A DNA stretch of 26,418 nucleotides from Anoxypelagibacter denitrificans (GCA_017640265.1 JAGFVZ010000006.1:1-26418); one strand, 5' to 3'; shown: positions 15,568-24,376, numbered from the stretch's first letter. Notes: generated by a model from the letters alone, not told the origin. Translations and numbers: made by a program.

Positions 15568-17117
15568 ATTAAAAATTTTTTTTCCTTATTATTGAAAACA
15601 ATTATGGAAATTAGGTGTCTGGATATAAAATATGCAGAAAAAAGAGTTGTAATCAGCCCTATTGATAAAGTAACTGCAAAACCTTTCACAGGACCCGATC
15701 CAAATATAAACAATATTACCGAAGCAATTAGTGTTGTTATGTTTGCATCTAAAATAGTTACAATTGATCTTTTGAATCCTAGATCAAAAGCTTGAATATT
15801 GGAATTTTCTTTTCCGAGCTCTTCTTTAATTCTTTCAAAGATAAGAACATTAGCATCGACCGCCATTCCTACTGTCAGGATAACTCCTGCAATACCTGGT
15901 AATGTTAATGTTGCCTCTAGTAATGTAAGAATACCAAGAAGCATTAGTAAATTAGATATCAGTGATAAATTAGCAATAATGCCAAAAGATTTATATTTAA
16001 GCGTCATAAAAATAATTACGAGTAAAAATCCTACGATTAAAGAAACTGTACCGGCTTTAATGGAGTCTTTACCCAGGTCTGGACCAACCGTTCTTTCTTC
16101 AACTACAGATAAGGGGGTTGGTAAAGCGCCAGATCTAAGAAGTAACGCTAAATCAGTTGCTGTCTGAAAACTAAAATTTCCCGAAATTGTCCCATTACCT
16201 CCCGTTATTGAATCTCTAATAACTGGTGCGCTTATTGCTTCATTGTCAAGAATGATTGCAATTCTTTTTCCAATATTTTTAGTTGTTGCTTTTCCAAATT
16301 TTTGAGATCCTAACCTGTCCAAAGCAAATACTACAATGGGTTCATTATTCCTATTGTCATATTTTGGTTGAGCATCTACTAGATTCCCTCCACTCAAAAT
16401 AATTCTTTTGCTAACCGAAATTTCCTCTTGTGTATCTTTTAGGATGAAATTTTCATTACCAAATTCATTTGGATCATCCGTCACCAGTCTAAAAGTTAGC
16501 TCGGCTGTTTTTCCTAAAAGCTCCTTAACTCTTTCTGGATTCTTTACGCCGGGTAGTTCAACCAAGATACGATTGCTTCCTCTTTTTAGAATCGATGGCT
16601 CTTTCGTCCCTATTTCATCAATTCTTCTCCTTACAATTTCAATTGACTGATCAACGGCAGCTGATCTTAAATTAAGAATTCCATGTCGCGATAAAAAGAC
16701 GTTAATTTGCTTATCAATAGATTCGAATTCGAGCTCAAATGAATTAAATTTGGCTAAAAAAATATTTATATTATTATTATTTTTTTCATTAAACAATTTT
16801 TCAAACTTCTTCAGATCTTCGTTTTTAATACTAAATTGAATAAATTTTTCATTAACAGAAAAATTATCAAATTCAATTTTACTCTCTCTAAGTTTTTTTT
16901 TTAAGGGAATTACTTTCGATTGAAGCCTTTTTTTTTCAAGAGAAGAGCTATCCACTTCTAAAAGTAAATAAGAGCCACCTCTCAAATCTAATCCTAGGTT
17001 AACTTTTTTATTAAAAAAAATCCCATCTAGCTCAAAAAAGTTTGAAAGAGAAAATATGCTTATAAGTAAAAAAATTAAATATATAGATATAATTTTTGTC
17101 TTTGAAAAATTTAACAC
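15564..17117 (-). CDS. secD: Protein translocase subunit SecD
   Basis: The 517-residue SecD starts with GTG (17115-17117). It carries the N-terminal helix, the P1 head motif NLGLDLRGGSYLLLEVD (about 41-57), a large periplasmic domain (IVRRRIDEIGTKEPSI and ILVELPGVKNPERVKELLG) and five C-terminal membrane helices. The last block includes GMAVDANVLIFERIKEE, with the conserved acidic residue for proton coupling. It acts late in Sec export, releasing substrates into the periplasm. It follows yajC after eight bases and overlaps secF, forming the standard yajC-secD-secF unit. Confidence 0.96.
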   Translation of the reverse strand: MLNFSKTKIISIYLIFLLISIFSLSNFFELDGIFFNKKVNLGLDLRGGSYLLLEVDSSSLEKKRLQSKVIPLKKKLRESKIEFDNFSVNEKFIQFSIKNEDLKKFEKLFNEKNNNNINIFLAKFNSFELEFESIDKQINVFLSRHGILNLRSAAVDQSIEIVRRRIDEIGTKEPSILKRGSNRILVELPGVKNPERVKELLGKTAELTFRLVTDDPNEFGNENFILKDTQEEISVSKRIILSGGNLVDAQPKYDNRNNEPIVVFALDRLGSQKFGKATTKNIGKRIAIILDNEAISAPVIRDSITGGNGTISGNFSFQTATDLALLLRSGALPTPLSVVEERTVGPDLGKDSIKAGTVSLIVGFLLVIIFMTLKYKSFGIIANLSLISNLLMLLGILTLLEATLTLPGIAGVILTVGMAVDANVLIFERIKEELGKENSNIQAFDLGFKRSIVTILDANITTLIASVILFIFGSGPVKGFAVTLSIGLITTLFSAYFISRHLISIIVFNNKEKKFLI

Positions 17118-17125
17118 AAAAAAAA

Positions 17126-17407
17126 TTATTTTTTTATTTCTTTTTTGAAATGACTCTGCACCGTATCTTTAACCACCTGAACATTGACTCCATCAGAAAT
17201 GTTCACTTCCAATCTACCGTCATCAAAAACCCTTTCCACTCTACCTATAATACCTCCGGAGGTAATGACTTCGTCTCCTCGTTTAAGATTCTGAACCATG
17301 GCTTTATGCTCTTTAACTTTTTTTTGTTGTGGTCTAATTAGAAAAAAATAAAAAATTACAAAAATTAGTATTAAAGGTATAAATTGTGCAAATCCTGAGC
17401 CGCTCAT
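17126..17407 (-). CDS. yajC: Preprotein translocase auxiliary subunit YajC
   Basis: This 93-residue single-pass membrane protein has one N-terminal helix (about 9-25, FIPLILIFVIFYFFLIRPQ) ending in the family's RPQQKK motif. A cytoplasmic KOW/SH3-like part follows (GDEVITSGGIIGRVERV, 44-60). YajC associates with SecDF. It is 58 bases downstream of serS, the largest gap inside the run, and this gap holds a possible internal promoter. Relatives often have surE, pcm and a LysM peptidase gene between serS and yajC; none is here. Confidence 0.95.
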   Translation of the reverse strand: MSGSGFAQFIPLILIFVIFYFFLIRPQQKKVKEHKAMVQNLKRGDEVITSGGIIGRVERVFDDGRLEVNISDGVNVQVVKDTVQSHFKKEIKK

Positions 17408-17417
17408 AATGTACGAA

Positions 17418-17446
17418 TAAATATATTAATAATTTTATTTAAACAA
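17418..17446 (-). promoter_or_regulatory. Putative internal promoter for yajC-secD-secF
   Basis: Minus-strand TTGTTT (17441-17446), a 17-base spacer and TATTTA (17418-17423) lie in the 58-base serS-yajC gap. The -10 is ten bases before the yajC ATG, again implying a leader of only three or four bases. The hexamers are weak. Confidence 0.35.
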
Positions 17447-17465
17447 CTAATTTTTGGAGAAATAT

Positions 17466-18716
17466 TTAAATTTTTTCCAAATTGTTCATGTAAGGTCTTA
17501 AAGCATCTGGTATTACAATGCTTCCATCAGAATTTTGATAATTTTCCATAATTGCAATTAAAGTTCTCCCAACGGCTAATCCGGAGCCATTAAGGGTTCC
17601 TAAAAAATCCGATTTATTGTCATCGTTTTTATATTTTCCTTTCATTCTTCTTGCTTGAAATTGTCCGCAAGAAGAACAGCTGGATATTTCCCTATATTTA
17701 TTTTCTGATGGAATCCATACTTCAAGATCTATGGTTTTTTCGGCACCGAAACCCATGTCGCCCGTAGATAAAAGAACAGATCTGTAAGGAAGATTTAGTT
17801 TCTTTAATATTTCCTCGGCACAATTTGTCATTCTCTCTAATTCCTCTATGCACTTGTTGGGTTCGACGATACTGACTAATTCAACTTTATAAAATTGATG
17901 TTGCCTAAGCATACCTTTGGTGTCTTTGCCGTAACTACCGGCTTCTTTTCTAAAGCATGCGGTCGAGGCAACCAATCTTATTGGAAGATCATTTTTTTTT
18001 ACAGAAGTTTCTCTAACCATATTTGTTAAAATTACCTCTGCTGTAGGAATTAAAAATTTTCTTATTTTTTCCCCATCTAATTTAATTTCAAATTGATCAC
18101 TCTCAAACTTTGGAAGTTGGCCTGTGCCAAACATAGTGCTTTCTGAAACCATTAAAGGCGGCGAAACCTCTTCATAACCAAATTGCTTGGTATGAATATC
18201 AAGCATAAAATTAGAAATAGCTCTTTCGAGTTCAGCTAATTTTCCTTTAAGAAACACAAATCTTGTGCCTGACGTTTTTGTTGCTAAATTAAAATCCATT
18301 AAATTTAATTTTTTTCCTATTTCATAATGGGATTGTATTTTAAAATTAAATTCAGGAATTTTGCCTACCTTTTTTAGTTCTTTGTTTGATTTTTCATCTT
18401 TTCCTACGGGAACATCGTCTAATGCCACATTAGGTAAAAAATTTAAGATTGGATCTATTTGTTGTTTCAATTTTCTTTGGGAATCCTCCAAAGACTCTAT
18501 TTGCTTCGATATTTTTTTTGATTTTTCAAACTGCTTTTTATCTTTTTGTTTCGATATAATTTTTTTTTCCTGTTCTAATTTTTCTTTTTTTTGTATTATT
18601 TCTCTGTTTTTTTTATCTAAAGCTAACAAATCTGTAAGATTTACCTTTACATTTCTTGCTTCAAATTTTTTTTTAAAAAATTCAGGATTGTCTCTAATAG
18701 ATTTTATACTATGCAT
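17466..18716 (-). CDS. serS: Seryl-tRNA synthetase
   Basis: The 416-residue class II synthetase charges tRNA-Ser; one such tRNA gene (UGA) lies at 1756 in this window. The N-terminal arm is a long, lysine/glutamate-rich antiparallel coiled coil (about 28-95) that contacts the long variable arm of tRNA-Ser. The catalytic domain has the serine-binding TAE (225-227), motif 2 CFRKEAGSYGKDTKG with RQHQFYKVE (254-279), EISSCSSCGQFQARRM (343-358) and motif 3 NGSGLAVGRTLIAIMEN (376-392). The start overlaps the tatC stop by eight bases. Confidence 0.97.
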   Translation of the reverse strand: MHSIKSIRDNPEFFKKKFEARNVKVNLTDLLALDKKNREIIQKKEKLEQEKKIISKQKDKKQFEKSKKISKQIESLEDSQRKLKQQIDPILNFLPNVALDDVPVGKDEKSNKELKKVGKIPEFNFKIQSHYEIGKKLNLMDFNLATKTSGTRFVFLKGKLAELERAISNFMLDIHTKQFGYEEVSPPLMVSESTMFGTGQLPKFESDQFEIKLDGEKIRKFLIPTAEVILTNMVRETSVKKNDLPIRLVASTACFRKEAGSYGKDTKGMLRQHQFYKVELVSIVEPNKCIEELERMTNCAEEILKKLNLPYRSVLLSTGDMGFGAEKTIDLEVWIPSENKYREISSCSSCGQFQARRMKGKYKNDDNKSDFLGTLNGSGLAVGRTLIAIMENYQNSDGSIVIPDALRPYMNNLEKI

Positions 18717-19470
18717 TACTTTTCTTTTTTTCGGTCATCTTTACAGATAATATAGATAATTCATACAGTATCAATAAAGGTATTGCTAAACCAATTTGTG
18801 TTATTGGATCTGGCGGTGTTAATATTGCAGCCGCAGTAAAAATTATCACAATGAAATATTTTCTTCTTTTTTTAAGATATTCTGAATCTATAACTCCAAC
18901 TCTAGCAAGCAAGTTTAGAATCACAGGTAACTGAAAACTTAAACCAAAAGCAAAAATTAATCTCATGATTAATGATAAATATTCATTAACTTTTGCTTCT
19001 AGTTGAATAGGTAAAGTGTTTAATTGTCCTGAACTTTCAAAAGATAAAAAAAATTTTATTGCCAGTGGCATAACTAAATAATAAACCAGTATACCCCCTA
19101 ATAAAAACAATACTGGAGTTGCGATCAAATAAGGTAATAATGCTTTTTTCTCATTTTTATATAAACCCGGTGCAACAAATTTCCATATTTGAGTTAAAAT
19201 TGTTGGGCTTCCTAAAAAAATTGCAGCAAAAAAAGCAACTTTCAAATAAGCAATGAAAGTTTCATGAAGAGCTGTGAAAATAAGCCTCCTATTAACGCCA
19301 TCGTCTTTTACAGCTTGAGCATACGGTTCTACTAAAAAAATATAAATATTTTCAGCAAAAATATATGCAATAACAAAAACAATAAATATAAAAATTAACG
19401 ATTTAACTAACCTGGACCTTAGTTCGGTAAGATGGCTAACAAAAGTGTTTTCCTCTATTTTTTTTGTCAT
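18709..19470 (-). CDS. tatC: Sec-independent translocase subunit TatC
   Basis: The 253-residue polytopic membrane protein is the twin-arginine signal receptor core. It begins with the cytoplasmic HLTELRSRLVKS motif (13-24) that binds RR signals with its conserved glutamate. The periplasmic loop FVAPGLYKNEKK follows, and six hydrophobic segments can be seen, ending with LTPPDPITQIGLAIPLLILYE. It overlaps tatB by four bases and serS by eight, so translation is coupled. At least one likely Tat substrate is encoded here: the M48 lipoprotein at 4857. Confidence 0.96.
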   Translation of the reverse strand: MTKKIEENTFVSHLTELRSRLVKSLIFIFIVFVIAYIFAENIYIFLVEPYAQAVKDDGVNRRLIFTALHETFIAYLKVAFFAAIFLGSPTILTQIWKFVAPGLYKNEKKALLPYLIATPVLFLLGGILVYYLVMPLAIKFFLSFESSGQLNTLPIQLEAKVNEYLSLIMRLIFAFGLSFQLPVILNLLARVGVIDSEYLKKRRKYFIVIIFTAAAILTPPDPITQIGLAIPLLILYELSILSVKMTEKKKSNA

Positions 19471-19697
19471 TTATTTTCATCTTTAGATTTTTCTGAATAT
19501 TTTTCTTCTATTGAAATTTTTTCATCAACGGATTCATCTAATTTTGTTACACTTTGTTGAATATCGGTAAAATATCTTTTTGTTGATCCAATCCAACTTC
19601 CAATTTTTCTTAAAACAAAAGGAAAATCTTTTGGCCCTATGACTAATATTGCTATTACCACAATTATTAGTATTTCAAACCCTCCAATTTGTGGCAT
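19467..19697 (-). CDS. tatB: Twin-arginine translocase subunit TatB
   Basis: This 76-residue protein has an N-terminal membrane helix (about 7-21, FEILIIVVIAILVIG), the hinge G-P22-K and an amphipathic helix (DFPFVLRKIGSWIGSTKRYF). An acidic/lysine tail completes it. The GP at the hinge and its position between tatA and tatC indicate TatB rather than TatA. It forms the substrate-receptor complex with TatC. It follows tatA after six bases. Its tail is much shorter than in E. coli TatB (171 residues), in line with genome reduction. Confidence 0.92.
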   Translation of the reverse strand: MPQIGGFEILIIVVIAILVIGPKDFPFVLRKIGSWIGSTKRYFTDIQQSVTKLDESVDEKISIEEKYSEKSKDENK

Positions 19698-19703
19698 TAT
19701 TAA

Positions 19704-19928
19704 TTAATCGTTTTTAGAATTTGGATCTTCTTTTTTTTCTTCGGATGGCTGTATTTTTTCTTCGGATGACTGTATTTTTGTTTGATTTGAATCGTCAGAG
19801 GACATTCCTTTTTTAAAACTCTTAATGCCTTTAGCTAGATCTCCCATTAAACCAGAAATTTTGCCTCTACCAAATAACAAAACAACGAGCACGACTACTA
19901 CTGCTATCTGCCAAAAACTTATACCCAT
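19704..19928 (-). CDS. tatA: Twin-arginine translocase subunit TatA
   Basis: From ATG 19926-19928 the protein is 74 residues (MGISFWQIAVVVV...). A GTG two codons upstream (19932-19934) is possible, but the ATG gives the family's usual MGxxFWQ start. It has a membrane helix (4-18), the FGRGK hinge (19-23) and an amphipathic helix (ISGLMGDLAKGIKSFKKGM), typical of the pore-forming TatA. The charged tail contains a seven-residue near-repeat (QSSEEKI / QPSEEKK) encoded by a 21-base tandem duplication. A TATAAA (19937-19942) sits eight bases before the ATG, in the 36-base gap after scpB. Confidence 0.93.
   Translation of the reverse strand: MGISFWQIAVVVVLVVLLFGRGKISGLMGDLAKGIKSFKKGMSSDDSNQTKIQSSEEKIQPSEEKKEDPNSKND
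19741..19782. repeat. 21-base tandem duplication within tatA
   Basis: The plus-strand unit TCGGATGGCTGTATTTTTTC begins at 19741 and a near-copy begins at 19762, differing at G/A in the eighth base and at the 3' end. The length is seven codons, so the frame is kept and the protein gains a repeated SEEK-type block in the flexible tail. Confidence 0.8.
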
Positions 19929-19970
19929 AGGCACTATTTATACACAATAATGTTGGTTAAATAAATATAT

Positions 19971-20660
19971 TTATTCTTCAGTTTTCGGTGATTGTTTTAT
20001 TGCTTCATCAATATCTGAATAGATGTTGTCTTTTTCTGCTTTTGATTGTTCTTTAAAAAATTTGCCAGTGCCAAAAATTGATGAGTCTATTGAACTGGTA
20101 TCAATGAGCCCTGCTGAACTTAACTCGTCTATAGTTGGTAAGTCAGATAGTTTTTGGATGTTGAAATGGTTTAAAAAATTCTCTGTAGTAACATATTGTA
20201 TAGGTTTGCCCGGAACATCTTTTCTACCTGCTGGTCTAACCCAGTCTAATTCTAATAAAATTTCCATAGTGTTTGTGGCAAAGGCAACACCCCTTATTTC
20301 TTCAATTTCAGATCTGGTAACTGGTTGATGATAAACTATAATTGCTAAAGTTTCTATTGTTGCTTTAGACAACTTTTTTTGAGTTGATTTTTGTAAAGAC
20401 ATAAGTTTAGAAAGATCTGTTGCAGTTCTAAAAATCCATTTATTTGAAACACAAACCAAATTGATACCCCTTTCTGAATATTCTTTTTGTAAATTTTCTA
20501 AAATTTTTTTTATATTACTTGTGCTACCTACTCTTTTTTCAATAGTTTCAATATCTAAAGGTTCTTCTGCAGCAAAAATAATAGCCTCGATTTCTCTTTC
20601 TAGTTTAGATTTTTTTCTTGGAAAATCGATTATGTTATTTTTTTTTTTATTTTTTTCCAT
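19971..20660 (-). CDS. scpB: Segregation and condensation protein B
   Basis: The 229-residue ScpB is the winged-helix subunit that joins ScpA and the SMC ATPase in chromosome condensation. Visible family motifs are EREIEAIIFAAEEPLDIETIE (about 20-40), ETLAIIVYHQPVTRSEIEEIRGV (about 104-126) and GRKDVPGKPIQYVTTENFLNHF. The N-terminus is a lysine/asparagine-rich extension containing a run of eleven A (minus strand, 20638-20648). It starts eight bases after scpA. The scpA-scpB-tatABC order is conserved in alphaproteobacteria. Confidence 0.95.
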   Translation of the reverse strand: MEKNKKKNNIIDFPRKKSKLEREIEAIIFAAEEPLDIETIEKRVGSTSNIKKILENLQKEYSERGINLVCVSNKWIFRTATDLSKLMSLQKSTQKKLSKATIETLAIIVYHQPVTRSEIEEIRGVAFATNTMEILLELDWVRPAGRKDVPGKPIQYVTTENFLNHFNIQKLSDLPTIDELSSAGLIDTSSIDSSIFGTGKFFKEQSKAEKDNIYSDIDEAIKQSPKTEE

Positions 20661-20668
20661 AAATTGAT

Positions 20669-21436
20669 TTATCTTGTTTTTAATTTTAACGGTGTATGTT
20701 TTGCGCTTTGAATCAAAATATCATCAAATAAATTCTTTTGCCTAATGTTAATTATACCATCTTTGCTTAATTCTAAACTCGCAGCAAAAATTGCAGCTAA
20801 ACCACTTTTCTTCAAGGCAATTGATTGGTTGAAAGCTGTTGGTACTAATTCATTTATTTTTTTCCATTCTTCAATCAATTGCATATTTTCTTTAATTTGC
20901 TTAATGGCCTCTTGTGTGGTCATAACTGGTAACTTTGGAATGTCTACTCGTTGATAAGATGATTGAATTTTAATGTTTGCATATGTTTTTAATAAATCAT
21001 AAATAGTCACTTTATAAACAGGGTTGTTAATTGACCTAATACCTCCCTTTGCGCCTCTATAAAATATATCTCTTCCGATTCTTTCTTTTTTTAATAATTG
21101 ATCTGATAATAATCTTATTAGTTCAAGTTTTTTTAATTGTAATTTTAATTTTTCTGCAATCTCCCCTGCTTTAAAAGTATCCTCTTCATCTTCCGGTAAA
21201 AGTAGTTTCGACTTCAAGTAAGCAAGCCAGGTAGCCATTACTAAATATTCAAAGGCCGTGTCTAAATTTTTATCTTTAAAATTTCTGATAAATTCTAAAA
21301 AATGATCCGCTAATATGGCAACAGATATTTTAGTCAAATCTACTTTTTGATTTTTGGCTAAATCCAATAATGTTTCGAGTGGACCTGAGTAATTAGGTAT
21401 TTCGACAGAAATTGAATTATTAACACTTGATTCCAT
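20669..21436 (-). CDS. scpA: Segregation and condensation protein A
   Basis: This 255-residue kleisin subunit bridges SMC heads. The N-terminal signature YSGPLETLLDLAKNQKVDLT (16-35) precedes KISVAILADHFLEFI and the acidic LLLPEDEED (about 77-85), with a C-terminal winged helix (about 190-250). It sits nine bases after nagZ and eight before scpB. The smc gene itself is not in the window. Confidence 0.95.
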   Translation of the reverse strand: MESSVNNSISVEIPNYSGPLETLLDLAKNQKVDLTKISVAILADHFLEFIRNFKDKNLDTAFEYLVMATWLAYLKSKLLLPEDEEDTFKAGEIAEKLKLQLKKLELIRLLSDQLLKKERIGRDIFYRGAKGGIRSINNPVYKVTIYDLLKTYANIKIQSSYQRVDIPKLPVMTTQEAIKQIKENMQLIEEWKKINELVPTAFNQSIALKKSGLAAIFAASLELSKDGIINIRQKNLFDDILIQSAKHTPLKLKTR

Positions 21437-21445
21437 TTAATAATT

Positions 21446-22393
21446 TTATCTTAAAAATTTATAAAATTCTGAAGTTTTTTTTGCTGTAAAATCGTCTATT
21501 TTCTTCATCTCTTTTAATAAAATTCTAGATTCCTTTATATCCCCACCGCAATATAGTGCTAAATTACAACCTGATTGAATTGCCTTTTTAGCATTAAATA
21601 ATAAATTTTTACTCAATGCTTTCATAGATATATCGTCAGACAATATAAGGCCCTTATAAGTAAGTTTTTTTCTTATGATGTTTTTTATAACTATTTCTGA
21701 GTGAGTAGCTACATTTAATGGATCGATCTTTTTATAAACTATATGTGCAGTCATAACAAAATGAGATTTAATTTTTTTAAATGCATTAAAATCATTTTTT
21801 AATAAATCATTATAAGAGTCATAAACTACAGCTCGATTATTATGTGTATCTAAATTCGAACATCCGTGTCCAGGGATATGTTTGGATACACTACCTATTT
21901 TGTAATTATTTAAAACATTCATACAAATTCTGCCTAAGGACTTAATTGTTTTTAAATTTTTAGAATAGCTTCTGTCACCAATTATTTTATGAGTTTTGTT
22001 TTTCAAAATATCTAAAACCGGAATTGTATTAATGTTAATGCCAGTATTATTTAAAATTTTACAAATTAAATACAAATATTCCTTATAAATATTTTCGCCA
22101 ATTCGTTTATTTTTTTCAAATAAATTTCCAAAAAAATATTGAGCGAACTTTTTTGTATCAAAAATATTTGACAATCTCGAAACTCTACCGCCTTCCTCAT
22201 CAATAAAAATTGGATACAATGAGTCGTTCATTGCCTTTTTAATTTCACTAGTAAGTGATTTTAGTTGATTAATATTTTTAATATTTCTTTTGAAAAGTAT
22301 AATGCCCCAAGGTTTTTCATTTTGAATTAAACTGCATTCTTCTTTTGATAATCTTAAACCCTTGATGCTTAAAATTATAGATTTTCTATTCAT
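21446..22393 (-). CDS. nagZ: Beta-N-acetylhexosaminidase, NagZ type (GH3)
   Basis: This 315-residue cytoplasmic glycosidase would remove GlcNAc from anhydro-muropeptides during peptidoglycan recycling, downstream of lytic transglycosylases such as MltB. GH3 motifs present are FIDEEGGRVSRL (63-74), IGDRSYS (138-144), K171-HIPGHG, the general acid/base loop D182-T-H184, and the nucleophile region ILSD253DISMKAL. The length is typical of the compact one-domain NagZ. The start overlaps the stop of the upstream 88-codon gene by eight bases. The argS-(SPOR gene)-nagZ-scpA order is familiar in alphaproteobacteria, which supports the name. Confidence 0.93.
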   Translation of the reverse strand: MNRKSIILSIKGLRLSKEECSLIQNEKPWGIILFKRNIKNINQLKSLTSEIKKAMNDSLYPIFIDEEGGRVSRLSNIFDTKKFAQYFFGNLFEKNKRIGENIYKEYLYLICKILNNTGININTIPVLDILKNKTHKIIGDRSYSKNLKTIKSLGRICMNVLNNYKIGSVSKHIPGHGCSNLDTHNNRAVVYDSYNDLLKNDFNAFKKIKSHFVMTAHIVYKKIDPLNVATHSEIVIKNIIRKKLTYKGLILSDDISMKALSKNLLFNAKKAIQSGCNLALYCGGDIKESRILLKEMKKIDDFTAKKTSEFYKFLR

Positions 22394-22652
22394 TTTTTTT
22401 CAACAATTCCCAAAATTTTCTTTTTTTAATTTTTTTTTCTAAAAATTCACTTGAATTATATATAATGACATCGTTCGTATCATTTTCCAGTATTGGTAAG
22501 TTAGACAAATAATCCTTAAATGAATTTTCGATATTTACACGATTTTTTTTTATTTTTTTAATATTTTCTTCAGAAAAATATATTGCAAACAGTAAATAGA
22601 CAAATAATAAAATGATTATAAAATATACAACTTTATAAATTTCTTTAAACAT
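22386..22652 (-). CDS. Small single-pass membrane protein of unknown function between argS and nagZ
   Basis: I do not recognise a domain in this 88-residue protein. It has a short basic N-terminus, one strong membrane helix (about 9-27, VYFIIILLFVYLLFAIYF), then a polar, lysine- and asparagine-rich tail of about 60 residues that should face the periplasm. The start is fused to argS as TAATG, and it overlaps nagZ by eight bases, so it is surely translated as part of the operon. In many alphaproteobacteria the gene in this slot encodes a membrane-anchored SPOR protein. Topology agrees, but no SPOR motif is visible, so this may be a shrunken remnant or an unrelated replacement. Confidence 0.75.
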   Translation of the reverse strand: MFKEIYKVVYFIIILLFVYLLFAIYFSEENIKKIKKNRVNIENSFKDYLSNLPILENDTNDVIIYNSSEFLEKKIKKRKFWELLKKNE

Positions 22653-24376
22653 TACATTTTTTTGGGTAAGGAAACTCCCAAAATAAACATTCCATTTTCT
22701 AAAATAATTGAAATTAATTGAAAAATTTTTAATGAAATAATTTTATTGATTTTTCCATTGATTATAAATTTAAATTTAGGATCTTCGTTCCCTTTGCTCC
22801 AATAAGCGTGAAAGATTGTAGAAAGATCATATAGATAAAAGGGAATTTTATGTGGCTCAAATTTATTGGAGGCAACATCAACAATTTTTGGCCACTCCAC
22901 TATTTTTCTTAAAAGCTGATATTCGTAAATATTAGGTTTAAAACCTTTTAAATTTAAATTTATTTTATAATTTAAATTTATTTTCAGAGATCTGAATAAA
23001 GAATTAATTCTTGCATAACAATATTGAACATAAAAAACAGGATTGTCTTTACTTTTCTCTAAGACTTTATCAAAGTCAAAATCGAGCTCTACATCATTGC
23101 TTCTATTCAACATCATGAATCTAACAGAATTTTTATCAACCTCATTTAATAATTGATTAACGGAAACAAAATCACCTTCGCGCTTAGACATTTTGAATGG
23201 ACTCCCTTTTTTAAAAAGTTTGACTAACTGGCAAACTTTGCAGATTAAAGTGATTTCATTTTTCGAGAGTGCGCTCACAGCTGCTGATATTCTTTTAGTA
23301 TAACCTGCGTGATCCGCTCCGAGTATATTAATCAAGTAATCATAGTTTCTTGATACTTTATCAGAGTGATAGGCCATATCGTTTGCAAAATAAGTCCATG
23401 AACCATCATTTTTTTGCAACGCTCTATCTGTATCATCTCCAAATAAAGTTGATTTAAAAATCAGTCTTTTAGTTTTTTTCCACCCAGAGCTGTCTTCGCC
23501 TTTGGGCGGATCTAGAAATCCTTCTTCGATAAATTTATTTTTTTTCAATTTATTTACAGTTTTATAAACCAAATTATTATTAACTATTTTTGTTTCAGAA
23601 AAAAAACGATCATGCTTGATACCCAATTGTTTTAAATCGTCTTTAATTAAATTCATTGAATGTTTTAATGATTCATTTTTCAACGTTTTATAAATTTTTT
23701 TGAAATTATTCAGATTAATTTTAGGGGTTTTTTTTAAAATTTTATTAGCTATATCAATAACATATTTGCCTGGATAAAGATTTTTCATATCAGGATAATT
23801 TTCTTTAAATTTAATTTCTCTAAGTCTAAAAAAAACCGATCTTACAAAATTTTCTACTTGGTTGCCGTAATCATTAATGTAATATTCCTTGGTAACTTTA
23901 TTTCCATTAAACTTTAATAAATTTGATACTACATCACCAAAAATTGCTCCTCTGCAATGTCCAACGTGCAATGGACCTGTCGGGTTAGCAGAAACAAATT
24001 CTATATTATATTTTTTATTTTTTTTAGTTGAGCCAAAATTTTTTTTACTTTTATAAATATTGTTTATTATTTTAATCCAAGTTTTTTCGCTCAACCTAAA
24101 ATTTAAAAAGCCCGGCCCAGCGATATGGATATCAGAAAAATCTCTGATTTCTTTTAATAAAATATTTTTTATTTTTTCAGCGATATTTTTTGGATTATCT
24201 TTAACGATCTTCGCTAAAACCATTGCTATATTTGATGATAAATCAAAATCAAAATTTACAGGTGGATTCTCAACAACTACATTCTCTAAATCTTTTTCGG
24301 ATTTTAAATTGAGTGTATTTTTATGTTTTAAAATTTGTTTTTTAATCTTATTTAAATAAATTTTGAATAAATTCAT
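22652..24376 (-). CDS. argS: Arginyl-tRNA synthetase
   Basis: This 574-residue class I synthetase charges tRNA-Arg. An N-terminal additional domain (about 1-115, including GPGFLNFRL) precedes the catalytic core with NPTGPLHVGH (131-140, the HIGH motif) and KMSKREGDF (about 394-402, KMSKS-like). The C-terminal helical anticodon-binding domain ends in GMFILGVSLPKKM, close to the family's conserved GI.LLGI..PE.M ending. The start overlaps the dgt stop by four bases. Confidence 0.97.
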   Translation of the reverse strand: MNLFKIYLNKIKKQILKHKNTLNLKSEKDLENVVVENPPVNFDFDLSSNIAMVLAKIVKDNPKNIAEKIKNILLKEIRDFSDIHIAGPGFLNFRLSEKTWIKIINNIYKSKKNFGSTKKNKKYNIEFVSANPTGPLHVGHCRGAIFGDVVSNLLKFNGNKVTKEYYINDYGNQVENFVRSVFFRLREIKFKENYPDMKNLYPGKYVIDIANKILKKTPKINLNNFKKIYKTLKNESLKHSMNLIKDDLKQLGIKHDRFFSETKIVNNNLVYKTVNKLKKNKFIEEGFLDPPKGEDSSGWKKTKRLIFKSTLFGDDTDRALQKNDGSWTYFANDMAYHSDKVSRNYDYLINILGADHAGYTKRISAAVSALSKNEITLICKVCQLVKLFKKGSPFKMSKREGDFVSVNQLLNEVDKNSVRFMMLNRSNDVELDFDFDKVLEKSKDNPVFYVQYCYARINSLFRSLKINLNYKINLNLKGFKPNIYEYQLLRKIVEWPKIVDVASNKFEPHKIPFYLYDLSTIFHAYWSKGNEDPKFKFIINGKINKIISLKIFQLISIILENGMFILGVSLPKKM

